Below are positions 9,828 through 22,146 of a DNA stretch of 64,000 nucleotides, in pieces. The notes beneath the pieces are model-generated. The model was not told the DNA's origin, searched no databases, and saw nothing but the letters and a program-made list of their open reading frames with translations. Each line of letters starts with the position of its first letter. The first letter of the stretch is position 1. Source of the DNA: Liolophura sinensis (taxonomy: Eukaryota > Mollusca > Polyplacophora > Chitonida > Chitonidae); assembly GCF_032854445.1 (NCBI RefSeq), contig NC_088295.1, positions 7,504,501-7,568,500 on the forward strand, read 5' to 3'. The translations under genes and the position numbers were made by a program.

Positions 9828-12800
9828 ATGGCCACGGTGCTGAAAAACGTGTGCCTGTCAAAATTCATTTTGCAAGTTCTTAATTCGTTAAAAGATGCCA
9901 ACCGGGCTTTGGTGCATAATAGACAGACGAGCATTTTTTCGAACAAACGTGTGTTGTCAACGTCAGCTGGTGGTAAGGTCGGGCAGTGCTGTTTGCCGCA
10001 CATACCACGAGAATTGGGCTTCAAATGACCTACAGAATGACATTTACCCGCACTCGGCTCAGCATGAAAGCCGGCCTGGGATCCGGTCTGGACATAGTAG
10101 TTAAACGACAATGAGTATCAACTCAAAACTGATATAGATGGAATGCTATTGATTTACTCTGTTCGAAATTATCTCCTGTTTACAAACCATTCAAACATTG
10201 TATATATACTAAAGTACTAAAGATTTTAAAACTTGTTGCTGCCTCCCTTGGCGCTCAGCACTGAGAGGTTAAAGCAAGGAAACGGGACAGGTTGGCCCGA
10301 TGTCAGTATGATGTGAGAGGGTTAGGTGTCATGACATTAGGTGTCTTTGCCATGAGACTTCAGTGACGTCAGCACTTTGGCGGCATGAACCTGCCCTGCT
10401 GCAACAAGACACACTTACACACATCAAATGACTCCTCGTTGTGATATGTCTTAAAAGTTGTTCAGTACGACGTTAAACCCAAAGTATTCATTCATTCATG
10501 CTAGCTGGTTAAATCCAGCAAATCCGTAACATCTCGTCTTCCCATTGCCACACAATTTTTTAATGGTACAAGAGGGTACAAGAGGATGCTGGTCTTTGGC
10601 TTTATGTTGAACAGCCATGAATATGACATATCCAAATATTCCTCGATCTCAACCAACAGTCAGTGTACCCAGACCAGATAATCCTTGCCCCTAGGTTAGA
10701 TTCATTACTGAAGACCTGCTTAGGTATGCTGGTAAAAGCTAACGAAATTGTTTGCTAGCAGTTTAGACATGGATTCCATGGCTGTTACAGTTTTGATATT
10801 TGGATTGGTCATCACAGCCTTAGTTCTCAAAAAGCACTACATAACTTTCAGGCTGCTGCCAAAAAATTTGCAGAGAATATTTATCAAGTGCCATGTTATA
10901 GCTATCTAGAGTGACCTCACAAAACCTAGGAGCTCTCCCTTACCATCGATATTAAACTATGTGACAAGGAGAAAATACAAACAAAAATGCCTGATGCCCA
11001 ACCAAAGAGTATCAGCTGTGTTCAGTGTTCAGAGGTCTGATGTTTTGTTCAGTTTGGAGCTCAGTCAGGGGAATTTACCGACCATGCCATGCCAACCCTC
11101 TTATTGATAACAGACTCTTTCATGCAGATTTTGGGAAGATTTTTTGTAATAAATCTGACTTTGCTAAGGAAAAATAATGCAAAGTCACAATATTTTTTTT
11201 CAAGCAATGACTCTCCCAAGGTGGTTTTCCTATCAGCTCATCCTGACAAGTTACTGCAGTATCCTGCCCAACATGCACGCATTGTGACACAGGCAGCCGT
11301 TCTCAGTTCCTTGCTTATAAATGTGTGGTCGACAGTTCATCAGTTCAACACTGAAACAATTCACAAAATCTAATTTATTGCATCGATATCTGTCTATCCA
11401 CTATAAGAAACCACACTGATAATCGAGAGCTAATGGATTTTTTGACATGACAACCAATTATCACAGGATGCTTTCAGTGCTAGTGATTGGCTAAATTCTT
11501 AAGGGCTTCTACAACATGGCTAATCGGAATCAGTTGTCCATCAGTGCCGTATCCCCAGTGCTGAACTTCATCCTCTTAGCTTTCAAAACTTCACAGAATT
11601 TGTTACATATTTTTCTGTGATAACTAACATGTATCATTTTTTGTATGTGTACATAGTAGCAGACTTTCTAAACTTACTAAACAATAAAGTCTTGGTTTAT
11701 ACATGTATGCGGCTTTCAAAGGTATTAAGCTCGTAGTGAATTGCAGACCTTACCTACCGTACCTCATGTCGATGAAATAGGTAAACAGTGCATTTATGTT
11801 TGCATCACAGATGTTCTTTCGAGTCGTGTTCAAATTTGAGTAACCAATACCAAATCTATCATGAAATTTGTAATCCTTGGCAGTGACATTCAGTTGCTAG
11901 GTGAAATTTTTGCTGACTTGTATTATTTTCAGTACACGCAATTGATCCAACCAGATACATGTATGTTGTCAGTAAACAAGCAACAATCTGTAGACCGGTG
12001 GGTTGGGCCAGGACCATGAAGAGATTGATTATAAGCAGGGACTGTGTCATTTTGTGTTAACACAGTGATCATCATTCTCACAAATATGCTTCTTTCCTAG
12101 GACAAGATGTGAAATCTGAGACAAATCAAAGACAAGAAGATCCACTGCCACTGTTCTGCAGTGAACGAGTGCAATCTCTTCTGGGTCGTATCACCGGGTT
12201 TGATGTCACTAAAATAAATCGTGTACGTCCAGCAGCCTCAGTGCCACCCGAGTACCATCTGCTGACAGAAGAACAACTGAAACAGGTGAAAGTCATGCTG
12301 GATTCACATGGACTAGAAAACTAGATAACTAGATATATCAGTTTTAACAAATATGTAGAATGTGTAACTACAGTGCTGTAAGAAGTGTTAACTACTGTGA
12401 CCCTACATCAGCACTATAAGATGAGTAAACTGCTGTGACTACACCAGCACTGTCATATTTGTTAACTTCTGTGACTCTACACCAGCACTGTCGTATGTGT
12501 TAACTTCTGTGACTCTACACCAGCACTGTCGTATGTGTTAACTTCTGTGACTCTACACCAGCACTGTCATATGTGTTAACTTCTGTGACTCTACACCAGC
12601 ACTGTAAGATGTGTAAACTGCTGTGACTCTACGCCAGCACTGTAAGATGTGTAAATGACTGTGAATGTACATCTGTACTGTAGGCAAAGCCTGGTTTCCT
12701 CCCACTATCATGCTGGTCACATTGTTACATGTACATGTATATATTTGTTAATAACTCTTCATTAATAGGTGAAATCTTCTGTTTAATGTCAGAAACAAGA

Positions 12801-15800
12801 ATTGGCTGAAGCTGAAGCTCGTGATCGCCTGCAGATGCCGCCCTACATGAAGGCTCGTGAACCAATCACAGAGGTGCTGAGTAGGGATAAACAAATACAG
12901 GGGGTGAATCAGCACAAGTATGTCTTTACAGACATCACCTACGCCATGCTGGACAGGGTCAGTTCATTTATAGTGCTCTCCTACCTGCCAAGCCCAACAT
13001 TTCTTGTTCTCTCTCGCCTGATCAGCCAGGTGTCCACATTTTTAGTTTTTCCCACCTGTTCAGCCAGGGGTCATCATTTCAGCCAGGGGTCGTCAGGGGT
13101 GATCTCCCCCTTTCCGAACCAAGAATTATCATTTCTAGTTTTCTCCCACCTGCTAGCTCAGGGATCAATATTTCTAGTTCTCTCCAACTTGGTTGGCCAG
13201 AGATCAACATTTATAGTTCTCTCTCACCTGCCCAGCTAGGGATTATCATTTCCATTTTCCCACCTGTTCAGCCAGGGATCAACATTTCTAGTTCTCTCCC
13301 ACCTGCACACCCAGGGGTTAACTTTTCTCTGTGTTCTCTCCCACCTGCTTAGCCAGGGGTTAACAGTTCTAGTTCTCTCCCACCTGCCCAGGCAGGGATA
13401 ATCATTTCTAGTTTTCTCCAACCTGCTCAACCAGGGATCAACATTTCTAATTCTCTCCTACTTCATTAACCACTTCATTTGCCACTTCATTTACCAAGGG
13501 TCCACATTTCTAGTTCTCTCTCGCCTACTCAGTTAGAGGTCAATATTTCTAGTTCTCTTCCATCTGCTCGGTCAGGAGTCAACATTTCTAGTTCTCTCCC
13601 GCCTACTCAGGGAGGGGTCAACGTTTCTAGCTATCTTCTGCCTGCTCAGCCAGGAGTCAACATTTCTAGTTCCCTACCATCTGATCAGCCAGGAGTCAAC
13701 ATTTCTAGTTCCCTACCATCTGATCAGCCAGGAGTCAACATTTCTAGTTCCCTACCATTTGATCAGCCTGGAGTCAACATTTCTAGTTCCCTACCATCTG
13801 ATCAGCCGGGAATCAAAATTTCTAGTTCCCTACCATCTGATCACCCGGGATTCAATATTTCTAGTTCCCTACCATCTGATCAGCCGGGAGTCAACATTTT
13901 TAGTTCTCTCTTATCTGCTCAGTCAGGAGTTGAGATTTCTAGTTCACTTTCCCTCGTGCTCAGACAAGCCTCAACATTTCTAGTTCCCTCCTGCCTGCTC
14001 AACCAGGGGTCAACATGTATAGTTCTAGTGTTACATGTGGTTGAAAAATCATGCTTGTTATGTGGGTGACAAATCATGTGTGTTATGTGGTTGATAAATC
14101 ATGAGTGTTGTGTGGTTGACAAATCCTGCATGTTGTGTGGTGGACAAATCATGAGTGTTGTATGGTTGACAAATCATGTGTGTTGTGTGGTTGACAAATC
14201 CTGCATGTTGCATGGTTGACAAATCCTGCTTGCAGTGTGGTTGACAAATCCTGCTTGCTATGTGGTTGACAAATCATGCATGTTGTATGGTTGACAAATC
14301 CTGCTTGCTGTGTGGTTGACAAATCCTGCTTGCTGTGTGGTTGACAAATCGTGCATGTTGTGTGGTGGACAAATCATGAGTGTTGTATGGTTGACAAATC
14401 ATGTGTGTTGTGTGGTTGACAAATCCTGCATGTTGCATGGTTGACAAATCCTGCTTGCTGTGTGGTTGACAAATCCTGCTTGCTATGTGGTTGACAAATC
14501 ATGCATGTTGTATGGTTGACAAATCCTGCTTGCTGTGTGGTTGACAAATCTTGTGTTGTGTGGTTGAAAATCATGTGTGTTATGTGGTTGACAAATTATG
14601 TATGTTGTGTGGTTGACAAATCATGGGTGTTGTGCGGTTGTCAAATCATGTGTGTTGTGTGGTTGATAAATCATGTTTATTGTGTGGTTGACAAATTATG
14701 CATGTTATGTGGTGGACAAATCATGCATGTTGTGTGGTTAACAAATCATAAGTGTTGTGTGGTTGACAAATCCTGCGTGTTGCATGGTTGACAAATCCTG
14801 CTTGCTGTGTGGTTGACAAATCCTGCTTTGCTGCGTGGTTGACAAATCATGCATGTTGTGTGGTGGACAAATCATGAGTGTTGTGTGGTTGACAAATCAT
14901 GCATGTTGTATGGTGGACAAATCCTGCTTGCTGTGTGGTTGACAAATCTTGTGTTTGGTTGAAAAATCATGTGTGTTATGTGGTTGACAAATCATGCATG
15001 TTGTTTGGTTGACAAATCATGTGTGTTGTGTGGTTGTCAAATCATGTGTGTTGTGTGGTTGATAAATCATGTGTATTGTGTGGTTGACAAATTATGCATG
15101 TTATGTGGTGGACAAATCATGCATGTTGTGTGGTGGACAAATCATGAGTGTTGTGTGTGGTTGACAAATCCTGTGTGTTGCATGGTTTACAAATCCTGCT
15201 TGCTGTGTGGTTGACAAATCCTGCTTGCTGTGTGGTTGACAAATCATGCATGTTGTGTGGTGGACAAATCATGAGTGTTGTGTGGTTGACAAATCACGTG
15301 TTTTGTATGGTTGACAAATGCTGCTTGCTGTGTGGTTGACAAACCTTGTGTTGGATGGTTGAAAAATCATGTGTGTTGTGCGGTTAAGAAATCATGTGTG
15401 GTGTGGTTGACACATCATCTGTGTTGTGTGGTTAACAAATGATCTGTGTTATGCGGTTGACCAGTTGTACACACATTACAACAGTAACACATATAGATGT
15501 TTTATTAAAGAGCAAAGGGAGTCACTTACTTGACCGAGGTGGTAAAGGTTCCAACGTTTCGCAGTGACCCAGGAGCCTCTTACCAGTGCAGCCGCTCATG
15601 CTCAGCTCATTCTAGCTTCCTCTCCGGTCATATGTGGGAAGGTCTGCCAGCAGCCTGCGAGTGGTTGAGGGTTTCCCTCGGGCTTTGCCCAGTTTCCTCC
15701 CGCCTGCGGCCTCGTCCAAAAACAATGGACACTTCCCTTTTAACAGCAGTTGTCACAGCGTATATGCAGTGAATGAAGCCATTATTTCTTAATTAAATAA

Positions 15801-18800
15801 AAATGAATTAAAGTGCAAAAGACTGCTGGTTATACAACAGAGTTGTCCCATGGGTTCAGTGTGGTTGTATGTGTGTTTCAGGAACGACAGGTTGTGGTCC
15901 GAGAGCCGGATGGTACATTGCGGAGAGCAACGTGGGAAGAGAGAGACAAGGTCAACCAAATATACAACCCTCAGCCAGGGCGCAAACTCTTTGTCCCCAA
16001 AATGTTTTCACCTGAAAACTTGGAGGTACAATGTTTTTAGATAATGTTCAGTAACTGTGAAAATAAAGATAATAATAATAATAATAGTATTAGATGCTGG
16101 TCAGGAGGTGATTATTTGTTTAATACTGTTCTCAGGAGTTTTTCACATATATGGTGATGGTCATATTTATGTGTGGAGTCAGTCTTTGTAAGCAATGCAG
16201 TGGCCAGATTCTCAGCATGAAGGATTATACCAGGCATGGATTGTCTCTGTCTCTGGTGTTTTTTAGCGAGATGAGGAAGTCTGAGGACGCTTTATGCATT
16301 GTGGCCTACTTGCTTTCAGTAGACACTTTCATGATAAGACTGAAACAGTGTTAAATGAAGTACATGTAAGGTCAGCCACATGCAAACAAACAGAACGCCA
16401 ATCACACAAATATAGATTGGTGCATGTATTATGTCTTATTGGCATGTTTATTCCCCAGAAATTGTTAGCACAGAGAAAATATGAGTATGTTTTGGACCGT
16501 GCTTGTGTACAGTTTGAGCCAGACAATGTGGAGTACATCAGAGTGAGTCATTTTTTTTGTTATCACCTGTAGATTTCACTGTCAATCAAATAGTAATATT
16601 GTTTACTAAGAATCTAATGTATGTGTAACCTTTTAGCCCAGATAACCTGTGTCCATATATAATGAGTTGTGTCATACATGTACACAAACTTTAATATTGA
16701 CTATGTTGCCACTCCCCTTTGGGTTTAGCAATGGGGATAGGCCAAGTAAATGTACTGATTAGCTCAATGTAAGTGTATTGTGACTGGGCGGGATATCATG
16801 TTCAGTTGTACATTGTAGCTACATGGATATGCCATGTCATTTCTAAACTAAGATTGCACTTTGTCCCTTTGTTATGTAATGGAAGAATTCTTATGTCGTT
16901 CAGATAATATTTAATAGGTAAGCTGAAGAAAAAACCTATTTTTCAGTGGCCTTCACTGAGTCAAAGGCACATTTGGCATTTCCCCTAGCTTCGGAGAAGA
17001 AACCAAAAATTTAGTTTATAGGCCCACTTTTGTTTTTGTTTTGTTTTTGATCTGAAGAAGTAACGAACTAATAATCTTAAATAAGAGTTACCATTGTGGT
17101 TCTGTTGTCATCTCCGTGATTATTGGCAACAATAATAATTGCGAGTGAAAATTGAAAGAAGAAGTACATGTAGTTGACTCTTGCCAAATGGCCACAAAAT
17201 CAAGTGCAGACAATCCAACATGAACCTCCTGTCCATTAAAATTGGGTGAACTTGTTTTGTAACATGTTAAGTTATTGTTCATTTCACTCAGAATAAGTTT
17301 CCCAATAAATGAATTAGCATGATTTTTTCAAATTGCGGGGATTGGGGAGGAATGTCTTTTTTGACCTGTTAAACGAATTCAAGTATAGGCTATAGGAAAG
17401 TTTAGGAACATGTTCTTAAGTATGGTGTAAAGCTGCCATGAATTTAATCATTTGTTTGATATTCCTGATAATGTGTGCTTATATTCATCAGGTGACTCAT
17501 AGAACTTATGAGGTGGTGAACAGCCGGCATGATTTTGATGAACTTCGCTCAACTCGGCATTTTGGTCCAATGGCGTTTTACTTGGTGTGGCACAAGAACA
17601 TTGACCAGCTTCTTGTGGACATGCTCAAGAGAGACAAGTGAGTCTTCTTCTTTGTCAGAAATCTGGGTCCGGTTGTTCAGAAGTGTATTAAAAGTTAAGC
17701 CAGTCTTAAATCTTAATACCAGTCTCGACCTAATAAAATTAATGGCACTTAGTACAAACTACAGTTAATACCAGGATTAACTGCTAATACACTTTGGAAC
17801 AACTGAGCACAGAACACTAAACCCACCGGCTGCATGCATAGGTGGTCTAGAAACGAGTGGTGCAGTGAGTAAGAATGAACGAATAGGGGCACAGTGGATC
17901 ATGATGAAGAGATAGCAGTAGGATGGTTGGTGATGTGGCGATAGGAGTACAGAAGTAGTGATGAAAGGATAGTGGTGGGTACTAGTGAGAGAGCAATGAA
18001 GCACCCCTGTGTCGAAGCAGTAGAGTACATGTATTTGTTGTGATTCATCTTTTCTGTCTTATCTTTGGTGTAAAGAGATTCACTCTCACTAGCAGTTGTT
18101 GTGATCAGTACTTGACAAAAGTTGTGTTATTTTCCAGACTTGTTGATGGTGCTGACCTAGTCCAGCTGTTCCATGCAGTGCACCCAGACTGCGAGTCTGC
18201 CCAGGAGTCCACAGGGCTCACAGATTCCTTACAACTCATTGAGGTAAGAAACCAGGGAAGGCAGTGCTGATAGAAACTGGGTACAGGTATAATATGACAT
18301 CAGTAATAATGAGTTTCTTTAGTTAATATACACTTTGTATTCGACCGGAAGTAACTTATTGAATTTACATGTATCACCCAATCCTGCATGTACTTAAAAG
18401 TACATGGGACACAGCTTTTTGCACATATTTATCTCCCTTTAATGTGTAAATGTACTAGAGTATCCACCACTAACTCTTGTTAACTCTGAGCCCATGTGAT
18501 TGAATGTAGATATATTAAACTGGAGATAGACAGATTACTTACCCCGGTATGAGTTATTGTGTTGGAAAACGTGTAGTTTCAACGTTATTGTCAGCGAGGT
18601 GTTGGAGAGTGAGGTGCAGTGGTGGTCTTGTCCGTTTATGCACTACAGATAGAAGGATTAAATGGTCGTGCAAGCTGAAAATAAGAGACATGTCCCACCT
18701 AAGCAAGTTGTGACCCCCTCCCTCGTCTTGCATCGTTCACTTCTGTTACTCTACTTTGCTAAAGAACTATCTCATTGCTTCACAAGCACAGCTTTAAAGA

Positions 18801-19014
18801 AACAATGAGATAGTACAGAAAAGAACAGGTGAAGGCAAGACTGGGACGGGCTGTTTTCAGAAGGGTTTTGTTCCCTGTGGTGTTAACATGCTGGGTTGTG
18901 AATCTGTTGTTGTTATTTCAGCTTTATTGTCAGCGAGATGCGGTGGAGCGCGGTCAGGTGGAGCTGGCTCTTCAGGCTTATTATGCTGAACTGCAGACAG
19001 AGAAAGCTGCATAG
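9828..19014 (+). CDS. MRPS22: Mitochondrial small ribosomal subunit protein mS22
   Basis: Eight exons join in phase to 355 codons: 9828-9972, 12101-12285, 12793-12957, 15882-16025, 16459-16542, 17492-17637, 18138-18243 and 18922-19014 (TAG). All introns are GT..AG. The vertebrate protein is about 360 residues, so this copy looks complete. Residues 1-48 are basic, Ser/Leu-rich and poor in acidic residues, as expected of a matrix-targeting presequence. Segments I recognise from the family are RLQMPPYMK (about 126-134), KYVFTDITY (about 153-161), VVVREPDGTLR..TWEERD (169-188), QFEPDNVEYI (about 231-240), LRSTRHFGPMAFY (about 259-271) and QLFHAVHPD (about 299-307). mS22 is a metazoan-type structural protein of the mitoribosomal small subunit with no bacterial counterpart. 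Intron 3 (2.9 kb) is nearly all minisatellite. The 3' UTR ends after AATAAA at 19876-19885. Confidence 0.94.
10229..10484 (+). mobile_element. Family B SINE-like copy in MRPS22 intron 1
   Basis: Shows 'ttgttgctgcctcccttggc', 'gctcagcactgagaggttaa', 'ggtgtcatgacattaggtg', 'caaatgactcctcgttgtg' and the end 'cagtacgacgttaaaccc'. The tRNA head is absent. It has the same orientation as the copy at 9552-9750. Confidence 0.8.
10485..12100. other. Remainder of MRPS22 intron 1
   Basis: AT-rich intronic sequence. A 94-codon open frame at 11089-11373 lacks splice support and family resemblance; nothing else was seen. Confidence 0.5.
12356..12685. repeat. 38-bp minisatellite in MRPS22 intron 2
   Basis: About eight tandem copies of a 38-bp unit (GTGTTAACTTCTGTGACTCT followed by ACACCAGCACTGTCGTAT). 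The central four are almost identical and the edge copies degenerate. It starts about 70 bp after the exon 2 donor. Confidence 0.9.
12958..14028. repeat. 39-bp minisatellite starting at the MRPS22 exon 3 donor
   Basis: About 27 copies of a 39-bp unit (GTCAACATTTCTAGTTCTCT followed by CCCACCTGCTCAGCCAGGG, with variants). The first intronic bases after exon 3 (GTCAGTTCATTTATAGTGCTCTCC) already match the unit, so the array begins at the splice junction. The unit is 13 codons long and contains no stop in some frames, giving a spurious 196-codon ORF at 13479-14069. Confidence 0.9.
14029..15470. repeat. 25-bp satellite-like array in MRPS22 intron 3
   Basis: About 57 copies of a 25-bp unit, GTGTGGTTGACAAATCATGC plus ATGTT and variants. 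It abuts the 39-bp array. A block of about 225 bp (nine units) with the same order of variants occurs at about 14139 and again at about 14364, so higher-order duplication has occurred. Confidence 0.92.
15565..15705 (+). mobile_element. Family A SINE fragment in MRPS22 intron 3
   Basis: Contains 'gctcattctagcttcctctc', 'atgtgggaaggtctgccagc' and 'gtttccctcgggctttgccc'. It ends within 'cagtttcctcccgcc', so the 3' third and tail are missing. Confidence 0.75.
16066..16088. repeat. (AAT)n microsatellite
   Basis: About seven AAT repeats 40 bp after the exon 4 donor of MRPS22. Confidence 0.85.
17665..17808. mobile_element. MITE-like element with terminal inverted repeats (copy 1)
   Basis: The left end GGTTGTTCAGAAGTGTATTA and the reverse complement of the right end (AGTTGTTCCAAAGTGTATTA) match over about 28 bp with a few differences. 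The element is about 144 bp, has no coding capacity and lies 28 bp inside MRPS22 intron 6. A diverged relative is at 55171-55408. Confidence 0.65.
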
Positions 19015-19900
19015 ATTATGACATCAGATGGCAAATCCACCAGGGGAGGGGAACCTGTTACCCATCCACAAGCAGACAGGTGCTTTTTTATGGCTGTGAC
19101 CCTTTGACATCACAGCTCTGAGTTAGACGCTTTGTCTGTCTGCACAGAAAATGAGCACGTATCAGTCTAATTTGTCTTGTTGAAGCGATGCGGAGTTTAC
19201 ATTGCTTCATGGTGCTTGTGGCAGCTGACTGGTATGCTCTACAGCTGGACAGACTTTATACCAAGGATTTAGTGATGATACTGTTTGTTAGTTGATGGTA
19301 CAAGTGCATTTATGTTGTCATTGTTTGTGCTGCCCACTCTATAAATGGATATTTTCATGCGAGTCTTCTAGCAAGCATTGCACCACATAGTAGACCCACA
19401 CAGCAAGCTGGTGTAACAAATTGCCCTCTTTCAAATAGATTTTCACTACATCTTGTTTTAACAACGAACCACAAATGTATCAGAAAAGATGTTATAACAA
19501 GCAAGTACTTTTCAACTCATGTACAATATATGCAGCAACTTAGGTAAAGACCTCCTATGTAATCTGTTGAACTGAAAATTTCAGTATGTTATTTCATTGA
19601 TTGTAGAGGGTTACTTTCTGTATGTAAGTCAAATTGGCGTATACATTTCCATAAAACAGCTGGAAATACAGTGATACTGAAGATTTTAATGTTAGATTCA
19701 GGTCAGTTTCAGAAGCATTGTGGATTGATTATGTTATGGCGTAATAATTAAAGATACCACATGTTCCATTTTGTATGGACATTTTTACTGACTCAGATTT
19801 GGATTATGTTTGGATTGCTTTGTCTCCTTTTTTGTGAACATTATACTATATTATATTATATGCACAGCATTTTCGAATAAATAAAATGGAAAAGGTTATT
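19015..19900 (+). other. MRPS22 3' UTR and poly(A) signals
   Basis: Unique AT-rich sequence follows the stop codon. Two overlapping AATAAA signals lie at 19876-19881 and 19880-19885, about 865 bp after the stop. This is the most plausible transcript end. Confidence 0.6.
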
Positions 19901-20689
19901 TCCTGCTACATTGTCAAAGGACCAAATCATCAAGTTTTTATTAAGACAATGGGTCCATTACTTCAGGACGTATGCTGTTGAGAATGCCAAGGACGAGGAC
20001 CGACGCCAAACGGCAAAATGTAGGCCCCATCTCTCGGGGACATAAATTCATATCCATGAAACTAAACTTCTATGTAAGGGTGCAACAGCGTAGTCGTGCA
20101 CGGCTGGTGGGTTGTGTGTCAATAATTGCAAAATAAATTTGGATCGCAAAAACTCCTCCAAATATGCGATTTTTATGAATGTTGTATGCACGTCCATTAA
20201 CCTTGTGGCACATCAGATGTGGTTTGAAATCGGTCCAATTTATACACTACACACTATGGCGTATAGTTTGTAAAGCATAAATGACATAGCATGCGTCTTG
20301 TGGCATCGAAAACTCGAATACAGACCAAGTGAGCAACACTAAACGTGGGTCTGGTAACGCATGTAAGCACTCCCGGTACGGTTTTCACGCTCCGAATGGT
20401 TTCGTTGGTCATCCGGCGCCCACTGTACTGGTGCTGTTGAATTCAGATTTACAGAAATAACCGGCCATAACATGTCACCAAATGTAAAGCTTCACTTCAT
20501 CAATAACTTATTGTGTGCTACTAACGCAGCGACAAATACCCGTACGTAACATATTTTTAAATCGGTCAACTGGGTGTCCGTAAACGACACTAGCTTGGGC
20601 ACTTGCAAAACATCACAATTCACAGAAATGTACACGAATATTCATATTATGAGATTATTATAGTTTACGCTGCTGTTTGTTTACGTTGT
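19901..20689. other. Intergenic DNA
   Basis: No coding exon or repeat family recognised. CpG and GC are slightly higher than in the surrounding sequence around 19970-20420. Confidence 0.4.
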
Positions 20690-20701
20690 TATAGTCATGG
20701 A

Positions 20702-20989
20702 GTGAGTGAGTGCTTGGGGTTTAACGTCGTGCTCAACAATTTTTCAGTCATATGACGACGAAGGAATCCTCAGGGTGAATGTGATGTGCCTCCTTGTTGC
20801 AGGACGGATTTCCACCGCTCTTTAATCTAGTGCTGCTTCACTGAGACGACTTACCGAAGGTAAGTAAACCGCTCCCTCCGAGCCATTATACGTGGCACTA
20901 TCCCCTTCATGCTGAACGCCAAGCGAGGAAATTACAACTTCCTCTTTTAAAGTCTTAGGTGTGACTCGACCCAGGATTGATCCCGAAGC
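20702..20989 (-). mobile_element. Family B SINE with 12-bp target-site duplication
   Basis: The left end has the (GAGT)n tail, then 'gcttggggtttaacgtcgtg' and 'cagtcatatgacgacga'. The right end has 'gctgaacgccaagcgagg' and 'gtgtgactcgacccagg', which approaches the tRNA-like head. Perfect 12-bp direct repeats TATAGTCATGGA flank it at 20690-20701 and 20990-21001. Confidence 0.88.
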
Positions 20990-21001
20990 TATAGTCATGG
21001 A

Positions 21002-21804
21002 AGAATCTGAACGCTTTCCACAGTGAACAACGACAAGGAATTGCCGACAACATAGTTTGTACCACACTCCCTTGCGTTGATATAGTGAGACTAGACGAAC
21101 AAGACAAAACGAATTCCCAAAAGACAAAAGAAAGAATTCTCCGATAGATTTCCAAGACCTCGCGACTCGAAGCAACTGGGTTTTTGGCCATTCAAAGCAT
21201 ATGGCGATTTTAAAGCCTTTGGTTTTCGGGTTTGATTACGGTTTCCTGACTTCGAGGTGGAAGCTCTAACCATTTGGCCACGGAAACGGTCCGTGAGCAC
21301 CTGGAAGCAACTGTATGAGAGCATGCATTTGACAACGCGCCGTTTCTAGTCGAGCTTATGATTATTATATACCGACAACTGCTGACTCAGCAGTTGCGAT
21401 CGGAGTTGGACATCTTCTATACTTTTGTGCAACCCAAAGCGTCAAGTTCTATATATATTTATAAGCCTTATAAGTGTTAAATTCTTAAGTACGGAGCAAA
21501 ATACCAATGAAATAATTAGATAAATCCCGAAAGCAATGGGCTAGAACCCACCCACGTTAACAACTTGACCTTCGTTTAAATTGACGAACTTTGCCCAGAA
21601 GGTTTACCGGTTCATCGTATTGAAATGAACTTGGTACATACCTTCATCATAACAATTAAGTTACAGATCAAGTTCGAGTTTGGGCTGTTTCGTCCATTTT
21701 TAACAAATTATGTTTATTTTTTAACTTCATAGTTTTCCAGACATGTATCAACGCTGTTCATCCAGTGCCGTTACCAATATCAAAGCGGTTTTTGTCCTGT
21801 TTTA
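21002..21804. other. Intergenic DNA with a tRNA-like relic
   Basis: Includes the stretch at 21160-21290, which resembles a rearranged tRNA-like or SINE head ('gacttcgaggtggaagctct', 'ccatttggccacgg'), and no supportable gene. Confidence 0.35.
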
Positions 21805-22146
21805 GATAGTTTTTCGGAGTTCTTTTAAAAACAATTGCATAGTTACTTTGGTCTTAAACTTAGAACATTTATTTATCAAGACAACTTACAAACCATGTTT
21901 TGGTCTGTTCCAATATGAACACAGTTATGACTGTTTTTTGTTCAGCTGTGGATTATGGAACAATTGTTTTTGGATAGTTTTTCGGAGTTCTTTTCAAAAC
22001 AGTTGCATAGTAACTTTGGTCTGAAACATTTCTTTATCAAGACAACTTACAAACCACGTTTTGGTCTGTTTGTTCCAATATGAACACAGTTATGACTGTT
22101 TTTCTTCAGTTGTGGATTATGGAACAAAATGTATTTATTTTGGATT
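21805..22146. repeat. Tandem duplication of a ~168-bp segment
   Basis: GATAGTTTTTCGGAGTTCTT starts at 21805 and again at 21973. Both copies continue through 'caagacaacttacaaacca', 'ccaatatgaacacagttatg' and 'gtggattatggaaca' with small substitutions and indels. It is a simple two-copy duplication with no coding capacity. Confidence 0.9.

Noticed and set aside
13479-14069. 196-codon repetitive open frame on the plus strand
   Set aside because: It is a read-through of the 39-bp array inside MRPS22 intron 3.
14374-15339. Repetitive open frames with Cys-Val-Val-Asp-Lys-Ser units
   Set aside because: By-products of the 25-bp array; they break and restart in different frames as expected of non-coding repeats.
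14029-15470. CRISPR-like regular array
   Set aside because: Units are head-to-tail 25-bp tandem repeats without unique spacers, in a eukaryotic intron.
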